64,000 nucleotides of DNA, taken from Halococcus qingdaonensis. Lineage in GTDB: Archaea; Halobacteriota; Halobacteria; Halobacteriales; Halococcaceae. Every line of letters starts with the position of its first letter. Positions within the stretch are counted from its first letter, which is position 1. The translations under genes were made by a program, and so were the position numbers. The stretch covers positions 806,001 through 870,000 of the forward strand of contig NZ_CP101943.1 of NCBI RefSeq assembly GCF_024508235.1, read 5' to 3'. Below the pieces are notes generated by a model. It saw only the letters and a program-made list of their open reading frames with translations, was not told where the DNA came from and did not search any database. This document shows, piece after piece, positions 43,078-52,706 of the stretch.

Positions 43078-44682
43078 ATGACGAATCTCGTGACGGACGT
43101 CGCGTCGACGGTCGAGAACCATCCCGAAGCGACGGCGATAGCGTACGACGGGCAGGAACTGAGCTACGAGGCGTTCTGGTCCCGAACGGGGCAGTTCGCC
43201 GCCGGTCTCGACGCGGCGGGCGTCGACCCCGGCGATCGAGTCGGCATCTATCTCCCGAACCTCCCGCAGTACGTCGTCGCCTTCCACGGCGCGCTCAGGG
43301 CCGGGGCTGTCGTCGTCCCGATGAACCCCCAGTACAAATCCCGCGAGATCGGCCACCTCCTCTCGGACAGCGGTGCCGAACTGGTCGTCACGCTCGCCGA
43401 CCTGGTTCCCGTCGTCGGGTCGGTACGCGAGGAGACGGCCATCGAGACCGTGGTGAGCGTCGGTGACGATGCCGATGGTTCGATCACGTTCGAGGCGTTC
43501 CTCGGCGAGGATGAGCCTTCCGTCGTCGAGCGGGCGGGCGACGACGTGGCGTGCCAGCCGTACACCTCGGGCACCACGGGTCAGCCGAAGGGCGTGTTGC
43601 TCACCCACCACAACCTCGCCTCGAACGCACGGATGGCCGCCGATCTCGCCCCCGACGGGACAGGTGTCGGGGACCGCTCGCTCGGCGTGCTCCCGCTCTT
43701 TCACATCTACGGGATGACCGTCACGATGAACGCCGCACTGTTCTCGGGGGCGGCCTACTACCCGTTGCCCGAGTGGGACGCGCAGACGGCGCTCTCGCTC
43801 ATCGAGAACGAGGAACTGACGATCATGCAGGGCGTGCCGGCGATGTACAACGATCTCGTCAACCAGCCCGAGGCCGACGAGTTCGACCTCTCCACGCTGC
43901 GGTTCGTCAACTCCGGCGGGAGCAGCCTACCGATCGAGGTGCTGCGTCGGTTCGAGGAGCGGTTCGGGCTCCCGCTCTACGAGGGCTACGGGCTGACCGA
44001 GACCTCGCCGGTCACGCACTTCAACATGCCCGACGCCCGCCGCGTCGGCTCGATCGGGCGCACCCTCGACGGCGTCGATGCGATGATCGTCGATAGCGAT
44101 TTCGAGCCGGTCGAACGGGTTCCTGAGGGGCCGGTCGACGAGAGCGAGACCGATCTCGACGCGATCACGGGCGAGCTCGTCGTCGCCGGGCCCAATGTGA
44201 TGAAGGGGTATCACGACCGGCCGGCAGCCAACGAGGAAGTGTTCACCGAACAAGACGGAAAGCGATGGTTCCAGACGGGCGATATCGGCTACTGGGACGA
44301 GGACGACTTCTTCTACATCGTCGATCGAGAGAAACACATGATCGTGACTGGTGGCTACAACGTCTATCCGCGCGAGGTCGAGGAGTTGCTGTTCGAGCAT
44401 CCCGACGTGGCCGACGCCGCAGTCGTCGGCATCCCCGACGAGCGCCGTGGTGAGACCGTCAAAGCGTTCGTGGTTCCGACGCCGGACGCCGCTGTGACAG
44501 AAGACGAGATCAGGGAGTTCTGTCTCGAACGGCTCGCGGAGTACAAACACCCGCGCGAGGTCGCGTTCGTCGACGAACTGCCGCGGACGACCACCGGGAA
44601 GGTCCAGAAGTTCGAACTCCGTGAGCACGAAGGGGATGCGGCGGGTGCGGAGGGCGAAGAGGGCGAGGAGGTGGCCGAATGA
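43078..44682 (+). CDS. AMP-forming acyl-CoA ligase
   Basis: Activates a carboxylic acid to its CoA thioester through an acyl-adenylate. 534 residues of the ANL family: P-loop YTSGTTGQPKGVLLTHH (from residue 162), GYGLTETSPVTHF, GDIGYWDEDDFFYIVDR and the C-terminal catalytic Lys508 in TTTGKVQKF. The start MTNLVTDV is chosen at the ATG after TATA-like CTTTAAG; an extension of nine codons upstream is rejected. It overlaps the next gene by four bases, forming an operon for beta-oxidation. Acid chain length is unknown. Confidence 0.9.
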   Translation: MTNLVTDVASTVENHPEATAIAYDGQELSYEAFWSRTGQFAAGLDAAGVDPGDRVGIYLPNLPQYVVAFHGALRAGAVVVPMNPQYKSREIGHLLSDSGAELVVTLADLVPVVGSVREETAIETVVSVGDDADGSITFEAFLGEDEPSVVERAGDDVACQPYTSGTTGQPKGVLLTHHNLASNARMAADLAPDGTGVGDRSLGVLPLFHIYGMTVTMNAALFSGAAYYPLPEWDAQTALSLIENEELTIMQGVPAMYNDLVNQPEADEFDLSTLRFVNSGGSSLPIEVLRRFEERFGLPLYEGYGLTETSPVTHFNMPDARRVGSIGRTLDGVDAMIVDSDFEPVERVPEGPVDESETDLDAITGELVVAGPNVMKGYHDRPAANEEVFTEQDGKRWFQTGDIGYWDEDDFFYIVDREKHMIVTGGYNVYPREVEELLFEHPDVADAAVVGIPDERRGETVKAFVVPTPDAAVTEDEIREFCLERLAEYKHPREVAFVDELPRTTTGKVQKFELREHEGDAAGAEGEEGEEVAE

Positions 44683-45476
44683 GCGACGACGATGCGGTGC
44701 TGGTCGCCGTCGAGGACGGTGTGGCGACGCTGACGCTGAATCGGCCGTCGGTGCGCAACGCGCTCACCGAGGAGATCTCGTCCGGCATCATCGACGCGCT
44801 CACCGAATTGGAGGGCAGCGACGCGCGCTGTCTGGTGATCGAGGGCGCTGGCGGGGCCTTCTCTGCGGGTGGCGACGTGAACGCGATGGCCGAGCGGCTC
44901 GCGGGCGACGTGGCGCTCGACGAGGCCGTTCGACACATCAGCCAGGAGACCAGTCGGGCGGTCAAGCGCGTCGCGGAGTTCGACCTCCCCGTGGTGGCGA
45001 AGATCGACGGGATCGCCTTCGGCGCGGGCGCGAACCTCGCCATCGCGTGCGACGTACTGCTGGCGAGTGCCGAATCCAGGATCAGCTTCGGCTTCCGGCA
45101 GGTGGGGCTGGCGGTCGATTCGGGCACGTCCTATCTCCTGCCGCGGATCGTCGGCGCGAACACGGCTCAGGAGCTCGTCATGACCGGCGAACTCGTCGAG
45201 GCCGAGCGCGCCGAAGAACTGGGACTGTTCAACCACGTCTATCCCGACGATGAGTTCGACGAGCGCGCCGACGAGTTCGTGGAACAGATCGCCACCGGAC
45301 CGACCGTGGCGCTGCGTACCTCGAAACGGCTCGTCCGGCAGGGGTTCGAGAGCTCGCTCGATCAGGCGATGGAGAACGAGGCCGCCGCACAGGCCGCCGT
45401 CTTCGAGAGCGACGATCACCGTGAGGGGGCTGAGTCGTTCATGGCCGGCGAGGAACCCGATTTCGAGGGGCGATAG
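44679..45476 (+). CDS. Enoyl-CoA hydratase/isomerase family protein
   Basis: 265 residues of the crotonase fold. AGGAFSAGGDVNAMAER and DGIAFGAGANLAIACDVLLAS provide the oxyanion hole; FGFRQVGLAVDSGTSYLLPRIVG and the ELGLFNHVYPD end are normal. It is coupled to the CoA ligase by a four-base overlap (ATGA), with GAGGAGG as RBS. Hydrates 2-enoyl-CoA or isomerises it. Downstream is a dispersed repeat. Confidence 0.9.
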   Translation: MSDDDAVLVAVEDGVATLTLNRPSVRNALTEEISSGIIDALTELEGSDARCLVIEGAGGAFSAGGDVNAMAERLAGDVALDEAVRHISQETSRAVKRVAEFDLPVVAKIDGIAFGAGANLAIACDVLLASAESRISFGFRQVGLAVDSGTSYLLPRIVGANTAQELVMTGELVEAERAEELGLFNHVYPDDEFDERADEFVEQIATGPTVALRTSKRLVRQGFESSLDQAMENEAAAQAAVFESDDHREGAESFMAGEEPDFEGR

Positions 45477-45478
45477 CT

Positions 45479-45896
45479 GGTGCGGCCGCCGGCTGCGGCC
45501 GGCGGTTGCGGTCTGCGGTGGCGGTGCGGAACCTGGTGGATGAAGGGCGAGGTCGTTCGAAAGGCACTCTGTGCCTTTCGTGATGACGAAACGGCTTCGC
45601 CGTTTCGAACCACGCGCGAGCGACTGGAAGGAGCGAGTAGCGAACGAAGTGAGCGCGCCGAGGGCTTCTGCGGTGTTGTGCGTTTGCGGTAAGTCGTTGT
45701 GTCTGCGCGAGTGGAACGAGCACGGTTCGCCGGGAGTGACCGAGCGTAGCGAGGGAGCGAGCGGGAGTTTTCAGCGTAGCTTTTTGCAAGGACCCCGAGC
45801 GAGCCGAGCGGGACCGAAGGTCCCGCTGGCCGTGCGAACGGGCGCGGAGTGCCCGTGAGCAGACGCAGCGAGCGAATGGGGACGCAGTAAAAAGGT
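45479..45896 (+). repeat. Dispersed ~0.4 kb intergenic repeat, copy A
   Basis: Occupies nearly the whole gap between two genes and shares seven collinear blocks with copy B (59615-60016, opposite strand). These are 45479-45492, a perfect 14-mer; 45520-45552, 30 of 33 identical; 45652-45668, 16 of 17; 45720-45739, 18 of 20; 45755-45772, 17 of 18; 45833-45863, 28 of 31; and 45884-45896, 12 of 13. Copy A also has two inserted perfect hairpins with three-base loops, 45558-45580 (10-bp stem) and 45587-45607 (9-bp stem). No coding capacity is convincing. Confidence 0.8.
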
Positions 45897-45900
45897 CCGT

Positions 45901-47055
45901 TTAGAACCCTTCGCCGAGCAGTTCGCGCGCGATGACGTTCTTCTGGATTTCGCTGGTGCCCTCGTAGATCTGGGTGATCTTGGCGTCGCGGTAGAACCGT
46001 TCGACGTCGAAGTCGTCGACGTAGCCGGCACCGCCGTGGATTTGGACGGCCTCGTCGGCGACCTCGACGGCGACGCGCGAGGCGTATTCCTTGGCCATCG
46101 AGGCGAGCGTGGTCAGCTGCTCGTTTTTGTTGTCGACGCTCCAGGCGGATTTGTAGGTGAGCTGACGGGCCGCCTCGATCTGGGTGTGCATCTCGGCGAG
46201 CTTGTGCTGGATGGCCTGGAACTGGCCGATGGATCTCCCGAATTGCTCGCGCTCTTGAGCGTAGTCGAGCGCGCGTTCAAGTGCGCCCTTGGCGATGCCG
46301 ACGCCCTGGGCGGCCACGCCAGTACGAGTAGCGTCGAAGAACTGCATCTGTTGGAGGAAGCCCGCGCCCTGCGTGCCGACGAGGTTCTCCTCGGGGACGC
46401 GCACGTCGTCGAGGAGGAGTTCGGCGGTGTCGGAGGCGCGGATGCCGAGCTTGCCCGTGATCTTCTCGGCGGTGAACCCCTCTCTATCCGACTCGACGAT
46501 GATCTGCGAGAAGCCGTTGTAGCGGCCCTCGGCTTCCGGATCGGTCTTACAGAGTACGACGAAGTAGTCGCCCACGGAGCCGTTGGTGATCCACATCTTG
46601 TTGCCGTTGATCACCCACTCGTCGCCGTCCTTCTCCGCGCGAGTCGAGACCGAAGAGACGTCCGAGCCCGTGTCGGGTTCGGAGATAGCCGCGCCCATGA
46701 TCGCGTCGCCGCTCGCGATCGGCGGGAGATACTCCTCCTTCTGTTCGTCGGTGCCGGCCGCGATGATCGCCTCGGCCCCGAAGCCGGTACTCGCCACACA
46801 GAGACCGATTCCTGGATCGACGGCGAACAGTTCCTCGGAGATGATCGCCGTTTCGAGCGTCGAATAGCCCGCGCCGCCGTACTCGGCGGGGATGGTCGCA
46901 CCGAGCATGCCCATCTCGCCGGCGGTCTCGATGAGATCGTGGGGGTACTTCTCCGCTTTGTCGTACTCGCTCGCGATCGGTGCGATCTCGTTTTCGGCGA
47001 AGCGGCGCACCTCGTCGCGGATCTGTTTCTGTTCGTCGGACAGCTCGTAGTCCAT
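45901..47055 (-). CDS. Acyl-CoA dehydrogenase
   Basis: FAD enzyme for the first oxidation of beta-oxidation. 384 residues starting [19 protein letters not shown]. The N-terminal helical, middle beta and C-terminal helical domains are all present ([61 protein letters not shown]). The QIYEGTSE stretch holds the catalytic base region. TATA-like ACTTATTTG lies about 33 bases upstream. Convergent with the enoyl-CoA hydratase, separated by the repeat. Confidence 0.94.
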   Translation of the reverse strand: MDYELSDEQKQIRDEVRRFAENEIAPIASEYDKAEKYPHDLIETAGEMGMLGATIPAEYGGAGYSTLETAIISEELFAVDPGIGLCVASTGFGAEAIIAAGTDEQKEEYLPPIASGDAIMGAAISEPDTGSDVSSVSTRAEKDGDEWVINGNKMWITNGSVGDYFVVLCKTDPEAEGRYNGFSQIIVESDREGFTAEKITGKLGIRASDTAELLLDDVRVPEENLVGTQGAGFLQQMQFFDATRTGVAAQGVGIAKGALERALDYAQEREQFGRSIGQFQAIQHKLAEMHTQIEAARQLTYKSAWSVDNKNEQLTTLASMAKEYASRVAVEVADEAVQIHGGAGYVDDFDVERFYRDAKITQIYEGTSEIQKNVIARELLGEGF

Positions 47056-47223
47056 AGACGTTCGTTATACATCCCCACATCAAATAAGTTCGTAACCTGG
47101 AATAAACTCATCAGACGTTTCTGCAGGAGGGCGGTCGTTCGGCCGGTATCGGGGGTCGTTCGAGGAGAATGCTGTGGGGGACAGAAACGTTGAAGCCCCG
47201 TCGGTGAGTTCTAACGATGAATC
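47056..47223. promoter_or_regulatory. Divergent promoter region, acyl-CoA dehydrogenase and hydroxyacyl-CoA dehydrogenase
   Basis: 168-base gap. AT-rich ACTTATTTG on the minus strand (about 47086-47094) serves acyl-CoA dehydrogenase. No strong box is found for the plus-strand gene; TTCTAACG close to its start is weak. Nothing else was identified. Confidence 0.4.
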
Positions 47224-49191
47224 ATGAACGTCGACGAGATCGACACGATCGCGGTGCTCGGTGCCGGGAACATGGGCCACGGCATCGCCGAGGTCGCCGC
47301 GCTCGCGGGCTACGAAGTCCGTCTGCGTGACATCAACGAGGGGTTAGTTGAAAACGGCTACGACCAGCTCGAGTGGAGCGTCGGCAAACTCGAGGAGAAA
47401 GACCAGCTGACCGAGGAGGAGGCCGACGCCGCCCTCGACCGCGTGACGCCGCTGGTCGATCTCGAGGAGACGGTGTCGGGAACGGACGTCATCATCGAGG
47501 TGGTCCCCGAGAAGATGGAGATCAAACAGGACGTGTATGGGGAAGTCGAGCAGTACGCGCCCGAGGACGCCCTGTTCGCGACGAACACCTCGTCGCTGTC
47601 GATCACCGATCTCGCGGAGGTCACCGAACGACCCGAGCAGTTCTGTGGGATGCATTTCTTCAACCCGCCCGTTCGGATGCAGCTCGTCGAGGTCATCTCG
47701 GGCGAGCACACCAGCGACGAGACGCTCGACACCGTCGAGGCGCTCGCCGAGGAGTTCGGCAAGACCCCTGTCCGCGTTCGCAAGGACAGTCCGGGCTTCA
47801 TCGTCAACAGAGTATTGGTCCCGCTGATGAACGAGGCGGCGTGGCTCGTCGAGGACGACGTGGCGACGATGGCCGAAGTCGACAGCACCACGACGTTCGA
47901 ACTGGGGCTGCCGATGGGGAGCTTCGAACTCGCCGATCAGGTGGGCATCGACGTCGGTTTCCACGTGCTCGAATACATGCACGAGACTCTCGGGGACGCC
48001 TACGAGCCGTGCCCGCTGCTTGAGGAGAAGGTCGAGGCCGAGGAACTCGGGAAGAAGACGGGCAAGGGGTTCTACGACTACGAGAACGGCGACGGTGCGG
48101 ACATTCCCACGGACGCCGGCAGCGAAGAGATCGAAGCCAGACTCCTGGCCGTGATGGCCAACGAGGTCGCCAAACTCGTCGGCAACGACGTCGCGCCCGC
48201 CGTCGACATCGACGAGGCCGTCATGCTCGGCGCTGGGTTCCCCGAGGGCCCCGCCAAACTCGCCGACGGCGCGGGTCTCGATTCGCTCTACGAGACGCTC
48301 GACGAGCTCCACGAGGAAACCGGCGCGGCGCGCTACGAACCCGCCGACGCGCTCGAAGCGCACGCCGACGAGGGTTTCTACGGGAGCGACGACGAGGAAG
48401 AGGGCGTCGAGTTCGAGAGCATCCGCATCGAGCATCCCGGCGACATGGTGGGGAGGATCGTCATCGACCGCCCCCATCGGATGAACACGATCAACCCGCA
48501 GATCCTCGACGAGCTCGACACCGCGATCGACGTGCTCGAGGACGACGATGACGTGCGCGCGGTGTTGCTCGTCGGTGCCGGCGACGACGCCTTCTCCGCC
48601 GGTGCGGACGTCCAGTCGATGGCGGCGAACGCCGATCCGCTCGACGGGATCGAGCTCTCGCGCAAGGGCAAGGAGGCCTTCGGCAAGCTGGAGGAGTGTC
48701 CGATGCCGGTCGTCGCGGGCATCGACGGTCACTGTCTCGGCGGCGGGATGGAGCTCGCGATGTGTGCCGACCTCCGGGTAGCCTCCGAGCGCTCGTCGTT
48801 CGGCCAGCCCGAACTCGATCTGGGCCTCCTCCCCGGCTGGGGCGGCACCCAGCGTCTCCAACACATCGTCGGCGAGGGTCGTGCGAAGGAGATCATCCTC
48901 ACGGCCGACACCTACGACGCCGCCGAGATCGCCGACTACGGCTTCCTCACCGAGGTCGTCGACAACGGGGAACTCGAGGAGCATGCCCACGACCTCACCG
49001 CCGATCTCGCGGGCGGGCCACCGATCGCCCAGGAGTTCACCAAGCGCGCCATGCTGCGCGGCTGGGAGGATACCGAGGCCGGCCTCGAGATCGAATCCCA
49101 GGCGTTCGGCCACCTGCTCAACACCGACGACCTGATGGAGGGCGTCACGGCGTTCATGGGTGACTCAGACCCCGAATTCGAGGGGAAGTAA
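47224..49191 (+). CDS. 3-hydroxyacyl-CoA dehydrogenase / enoyl-CoA hydratase fusion
   Basis: 655 residues with two enzymes: an N-terminal NAD-dependent 3-hydroxyacyl-CoA dehydrogenase (Rossmann VLGAGNMGHG 11-20, EVVPEKMEIK, NTSSLSITDLAE, MHFFNPP, SPGFIVNRVL; second helical domain to about 390) and a C-terminal crotonase domain (IVIDRPHRMNTINPQ, DAFSAGADVQSM, DGHCLGGGMELAMCADLR, LGLLPGWGGTQRL). The dehydrogenase-first order is opposite to bacterial FadB. Likely hydrates enoyl-CoA and oxidises hydroxyacyl-CoA in one polypeptide. Fits the acyl-CoA genes nearby. Confidence 0.94.
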   Translation: MNVDEIDTIAVLGAGNMGHGIAEVAALAGYEVRLRDINEGLVENGYDQLEWSVGKLEEKDQLTEEEADAALDRVTPLVDLEETVSGTDVIIEVVPEKMEIKQDVYGEVEQYAPEDALFATNTSSLSITDLAEVTERPEQFCGMHFFNPPVRMQLVEVISGEHTSDETLDTVEALAEEFGKTPVRVRKDSPGFIVNRVLVPLMNEAAWLVEDDVATMAEVDSTTTFELGLPMGSFELADQVGIDVGFHVLEYMHETLGDAYEPCPLLEEKVEAEELGKKTGKGFYDYENGDGADIPTDAGSEEIEARLLAVMANEVAKLVGNDVAPAVDIDEAVMLGAGFPEGPAKLADGAGLDSLYETLDELHEETGAARYEPADALEAHADEGFYGSDDEEEGVEFESIRIEHPGDMVGRIVIDRPHRMNTINPQILDELDTAIDVLEDDDDVRAVLLVGAGDDAFSAGADVQSMAANADPLDGIELSRKGKEAFGKLEECPMPVVAGIDGHCLGGGMELAMCADLRVASERSSFGQPELDLGLLPGWGGTQRLQHIVGEGRAKEIILTADTYDAAEIADYGFLTEVVDNGELEEHAHDLTADLAGGPPIAQEFTKRAMLRGWEDTEAGLEIESQAFGHLLNTDDLMEGVTAFMGDSDPEFEGK

Positions 49192-49242
49192 CCACGGAAC
49201 GGAACGCTTAACAGGCGGTATCGGGAACGAACGGATGCGTTC

Positions 49243-49317
49243 GCTCGGTTGGTGTAGTCCGGCCAATCATTTCGGCCTTTCGAGCCGATGACCGGGGTTC
49301 GAATCCCCGACCGAGCA
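49243..49317 (+). tRNA. tRNA-Glu (UUC anticodon)
   Basis: 75 nucleotides. Acceptor stem GCTCGGT pairs with ACCGAGC and the discriminator is A; CCA is not encoded. Anticodon stem TCGGC/GCCGA encloses loop CTTTCGA, giving anticodon TTC. The T-arm stem is GGGG/CCCC around TTCGAAT. No intron. Confidence 0.93.
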
Positions 49318-49568
49318 TTCTTCTGCGAACGACGTGACGAAGAGCGTGCAGGGAGTAGATTCGAGCAGGCCAGTCGCGCGCAGCGATAGCGAGCATTACT
49401 GATGGATCCGTGGAATGCTCTCCATACCCGAACCGTTCCGTCCATTCCCTGTCGGCGAACGATAGGGCGCTCCCGATGGGTCGGATCCGACAAAATGGAC
49501 TCCGGAAACCATTATCAGCGCGTGCAGGCACAACCGTTTCCCGCTGGCTGGCGATACGTTTCGGGAGG
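49318..49568. other. Gap between tRNA-Glu and the AI-2E family gene
   Basis: About 250 bases without a gene. It contains AT-rich ACCATTATCAG (around 49509), a possible promoter for the AI-2E gene, and nothing else I can identify. A frame running through it upstream of the AI-2E start is Ser/Arg-rich and not believable. Confidence 0.4.
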
Positions 49569-50765
49569 ATGTCAGATCGCACCCCTGAGCTACTGTCCGA
49601 TCGCAGACGGCTCGGCTGGTGGCTGTTCATCGGACTGCTCACTATCGTCGCAGCGTTTCTCGCGTACTCGTTCGTCGGCATGATCGTACTCAGCGTTTTC
49701 GGCTACTACGCGACCCGTCCGGTCAACCGACATCTGCGGCGGACGGTTGAATCGGACAGTGTTGCAGCAGGCATCACCGTTCTGGTGGTCGTGGTTCCGA
49801 TCCTGCTGCTCATCGGCTACGTCGGTTTCAATCTCTTCCAGCAGCTCCAGCAAGCGATCGGTACCGGTGGCCCAGCGACGTTTGGGCTCGTCGACCTCAG
49901 TGCGCTCCCGGCTGCTCAGCGCGAAACCGTCACTACGCTGCTCCGCGATCCAACCCAGTTCATCAGCCAACCACAGCAGACCCTTCAAACGGTGGTTCAA
50001 CTCGGAGGACAGGTCCTCGGAGCAGTTGGAGGCAGCATCGTTTTCTTGGGGCTCGTCGTTGCGCTTTCGTTTTTCCTGTTACAGAACGATGTGGCTCTCT
50101 CGCGCGGATTCCGCGAGCTGTTCGGCGGTCGTGATACCACCGCGTATGCGTATGCCATCGCGGTCGACGAGGATCTGGAATCGGTGTTCTTCGGCAATCT
50201 CCTGTTCGTCGTCGCGATGTCGGTCATCTCGGTGGGCACCTACGAAGCAACGAACCTGCTCGCTCCCGAAGCACTCCACGTTCCGATGGTACTCGTGTTG
50301 GGGGTTCTAACCGGCATCGCCAGTCTCATTCCGATCGTCGTCGGCAAGGTGATCTACCTGCCGATCGTCGCCTATCTCGGCTTTCAGGCCGTGCGTTCGG
50401 GCGGGAGTTTCCTGTTCGTCGGCGGGGCGTTGGTGGCGTACTTTTCGATTCTGGACATCCTTCCGCAGACGTTCCTGCAGCCGTATATCACTGGTCGACA
50501 GCTCGATATGCTGGTGTTGATGTTCGGCTACATCCTGGGACCGATCCTGTTCGGCTGGTACGGCTTTTTCCTCCTGCCGATCGTCTTCATCCTCATGCTC
50601 GAAGCGATTCGGATCGTGCTCCCCGAACTGGTCCACGGCGAGGAACTCACTCCGGACGTTTCGCTCGGTGAGGGCGTCGGAACCGACCCACAGTCCGCAC
50701 ATGAGGCTCCTACCGAAGAGACGACCGATACGTCGCCCGAAAACGACGATACGACCACCGACTGA
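49569..50765 (+). CDS. AI-2E family transporter
   Basis: 398-residue membrane protein of the AI-2E (YdiK/TqsA) family, with seven to eight helices. Start MSDRTPELLSDRRRLGWW, with a GGGAGG ribosome site directly before the ATG; a 53-codon extension upstream is rejected. Features are VVVPILLLIGYVGFNLF, LVVALSFFLLQND, EDLESVFFGNLLF and LGVLTGIASLIPIVV. It ends with an acidic, Thr-rich tail (~40 residues). Substrate unknown; some relatives export autoinducer-2, others Na+/H+. Confidence 0.9.
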   Translation: MSDRTPELLSDRRRLGWWLFIGLLTIVAAFLAYSFVGMIVLSVFGYYATRPVNRHLRRTVESDSVAAGITVLVVVVPILLLIGYVGFNLFQQLQQAIGTGGPATFGLVDLSALPAAQRETVTTLLRDPTQFISQPQQTLQTVVQLGGQVLGAVGGSIVFLGLVVALSFFLLQNDVALSRGFRELFGGRDTTAYAYAIAVDEDLESVFFGNLLFVVAMSVISVGTYEATNLLAPEALHVPMVLVLGVLTGIASLIPIVVGKVIYLPIVAYLGFQAVRSGGSFLFVGGALVAYFSILDILPQTFLQPYITGRQLDMLVLMFGYILGPILFGWYGFFLLPIVFILMLEAIRIVLPELVHGEELTPDVSLGEGVGTDPQSAHEAPTEETTDTSPENDDTTTD

Positions 50766-50860
50766 CGGTTGACTGAAAAACAGCGACGATCGCGGGTCGT
50801 CTCATACGTACTGCACAATTCTCTCTGCCAGACCCTCCAGTTCCACTCTCCACACGTACC

Positions 50861-51181
50861 TCATTTCCACGGATTCGAGACGAGCTCCGCCTGCACCGTC
50901 GCCCCGACCTCGACGTGACAGTCCGACCGCGGCTTCGCGATACAGAGCAGGACGTAGCCCTCGGTACTGTGGCGTGGTTTCAGCGCACGCGCTCGTTCGG
51001 TATGGACGAGTTCGCCCGTGATCAGTCGACCCGTACAGGTGCCGCAGGCTCCGTACAGACAGCCATAGGGAAGCGTCTGCTCCGTCCGTCGGGCGGCTTC
51101 GATGACGGTTTCGTCGGCAGCGACCGTGATCGTCCGGGTTGGGCCGTCGCGCCAGTCGAGCGTCACCTCGTGGGTGGCCAT
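50861..51181 (-). CDS. Plant-type 2Fe-2S ferredoxin
   Basis: 106 residues. Cys41, Cys46, Cys49 and Cys80 in YGCLYGACGTCTG...LLCIAKP give the C-x4-C-x2-C-xn-C pattern of plant-type ferredoxins. Starts MATHEVTLDWRDG. The start (51179-51181) lies directly at the stop of the SBP56 gene (51182-51184), so both form one operon. It could carry electrons from methanethiol oxidation. Confidence 0.9.
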   Translation of the reverse strand: MATHEVTLDWRDGPTRTITVAADETVIEAARRTEQTLPYGCLYGACGTCTGRLITGELVHTERARALKPRHSTEGYVLLCIAKPRSDCHVEVGATVQAELVSNPWK

Positions 51182-52585
51182 CTACTGCCAGACGTCGCTC
51201 GTGCAGTCGCCGCCGGGCCAGCGGATCTCGTGGGCACGCGCCGGGCCACCGGGTGCGTCGCCGAAGTCGACGAGGAACTCCTCGTCGAGTTCCATGCGCC
51301 CCTCCTCGGGATAGATGTCGGCTTTCATCATCAGCGAACCCTCGTCGGCGATGTCGGGATAGAACTGGTTGTCCCACGACGAGAACAGCGACGTGGTCCA
51401 GTAGAGCCGGCGGCCGTCGCGGCTGAGCTGGAGCATCTGTGGTGCACCGCGGATCTCCGTGCCCTGGATCGACTGTCGATCGCCGAAGTTGCCGCCGGCC
51501 CAGATCCGATCCACGAGTCGCGGGTTGCCCGTATCGCTGATGTCGTACATCCGGCAGTCGCCGTGCAGCCAGTTCGAGAAGAACAGATACTGGTCGTCGA
51601 GCGAGATCAGGGTGTCCGTCACCAATCCGGGGACGGGCATCTCCCAGTCGGGGTGCTCGCGATCGTCGATCTCGATGACCGTTTCCCAGTCCCACGTACC
51701 GTCGTTGCGCTCCCAAAAGCGGATGATGTTCGACGAGAGCGCTGCACCGACGTAGCCCTCGGTCGCCTCGGGGTTGTGGAGCATTCGAATCTCCAGCGGG
51801 ATTGCCCCCTCCTCGCCGAACGCCAGCGTCTCCCGATGTTCCCTCGTCTCCCAGTCCCAGATGTGGATGCTGTCGCCATACCGACCCGCTTCGACGTCGT
51901 CGAGATCGAAGCCCGGATAGTAGGTCTTCGGGGCGGCCCACTCCGTCGAGAGCATCACCCCATGCCGGGGCTGATACCAGTAGTCGTACTGCATCTCGAC
52001 GTCGCCGCGGTCGGCCTCCCAGTGGCCGTCGATCGAGAAATCATCTTGATCGAGCTGGAGGAATCCGCCGGGAAGCTCGCCGTCGGCGTTGCCGAGCATG
52101 CTGATGACGATCTTCCCCTCCGGCACGCAGTGGACGGTGTGCGGTGCCGAGAGGTCGTGTGCGAACACTTCCTCGGGTTCGATGACGTGCTCGATCTCCG
52201 GCTCTCGCGGGTCGGACGCATCGAGAACGTGGATGCGCGAGGAGCGCTGGCCGGGAACGATCAGGTGGTCGCGCTGCAGCCCCTCGGTGTGACACGACGA
52301 CGAACAGCTGTTCCAGCCGAAGTGGTGGAGCTCGTCGCCCTCGTTCGGCATCTCGACCCTGTCGATGATCTCGCTGTACCGCTCGGAGGTCGGATCGACG
52401 TCGATGACGGCGACGAAATCCGGTTCGTCGGTGTCCATGCCGACCCGCGGTGCCATGACGAACGCGGTCTCCTCGCGCGCCGATTCGGTCCGCATCGCTG
52501 CGGGCGTCGGATAGCCCGGTCCCTCGACGTCGTGATGCTCGTGGCCGTGTGTGGCTCCCGGATCGCTCGATTCGTCGCTACTCAT
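51182..52585 (-). CDS. Methanethiol oxidase / selenium-binding protein SBP56
   Basis: 467 residues of the SBP56 beta-propeller family, similar in length to human SELENBP1. Motifs include EVFAHDLSAPHTVHCVPEGKI-like His region (HTVHCVPEGKIVISMLGN), DGELPGGFLQLDQDDF, DYWYQPRHGVMLSTEWAAP and FFSNWLHGDCRMYDISD. Members oxidise methanethiol to formaldehyde, sulfide and H2O2 in bacteria and humans with copper. The start MSSDESSDPGATHGHEHH has a His-rich tip. TATA-like CTTATTA about 25 bases upstream (minus strand) implies a leaderless mRNA. Confidence 0.9.
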   Translation of the reverse strand: MSSDESSDPGATHGHEHHDVEGPGYPTPAAMRTESAREETAFVMAPRVGMDTDEPDFVAVIDVDPTSERYSEIIDRVEMPNEGDELHHFGWNSCSSSCHTEGLQRDHLIVPGQRSSRIHVLDASDPREPEIEHVIEPEEVFAHDLSAPHTVHCVPEGKIVISMLGNADGELPGGFLQLDQDDFSIDGHWEADRGDVEMQYDYWYQPRHGVMLSTEWAAPKTYYPGFDLDDVEAGRYGDSIHIWDWETREHRETLAFGEEGAIPLEIRMLHNPEATEGYVGAALSSNIIRFWERNDGTWDWETVIEIDDREHPDWEMPVPGLVTDTLISLDDQYLFFSNWLHGDCRMYDISDTGNPRLVDRIWAGGNFGDRQSIQGTEIRGAPQMLQLSRDGRRLYWTTSLFSSWDNQFYPDIADEGSLMMKADIYPEEGRMELDEEFLVDFGDAPGGPARAHEIRWPGGDCTSDVWQ

Positions 52586-52706
52586 GACGAGCAGTACCAT
52601 CGATATGCTAATAAGTGCTTGGTGGTACCAACTCACATATTTGGTTGGACGTCTCCCGATGATTGATCAAGGATGTCGCGGACGTCCGTGCAACTACCGC
52701 TCTAGT

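Noticed and set aside
47344-49113. 589-codon minus-strand frame opposite the hydroxyacyl-CoA dehydrogenase fusion
   Set aside because: Low-complexity Glu/Val/Leu/Arg-rich shadow of the real gene.
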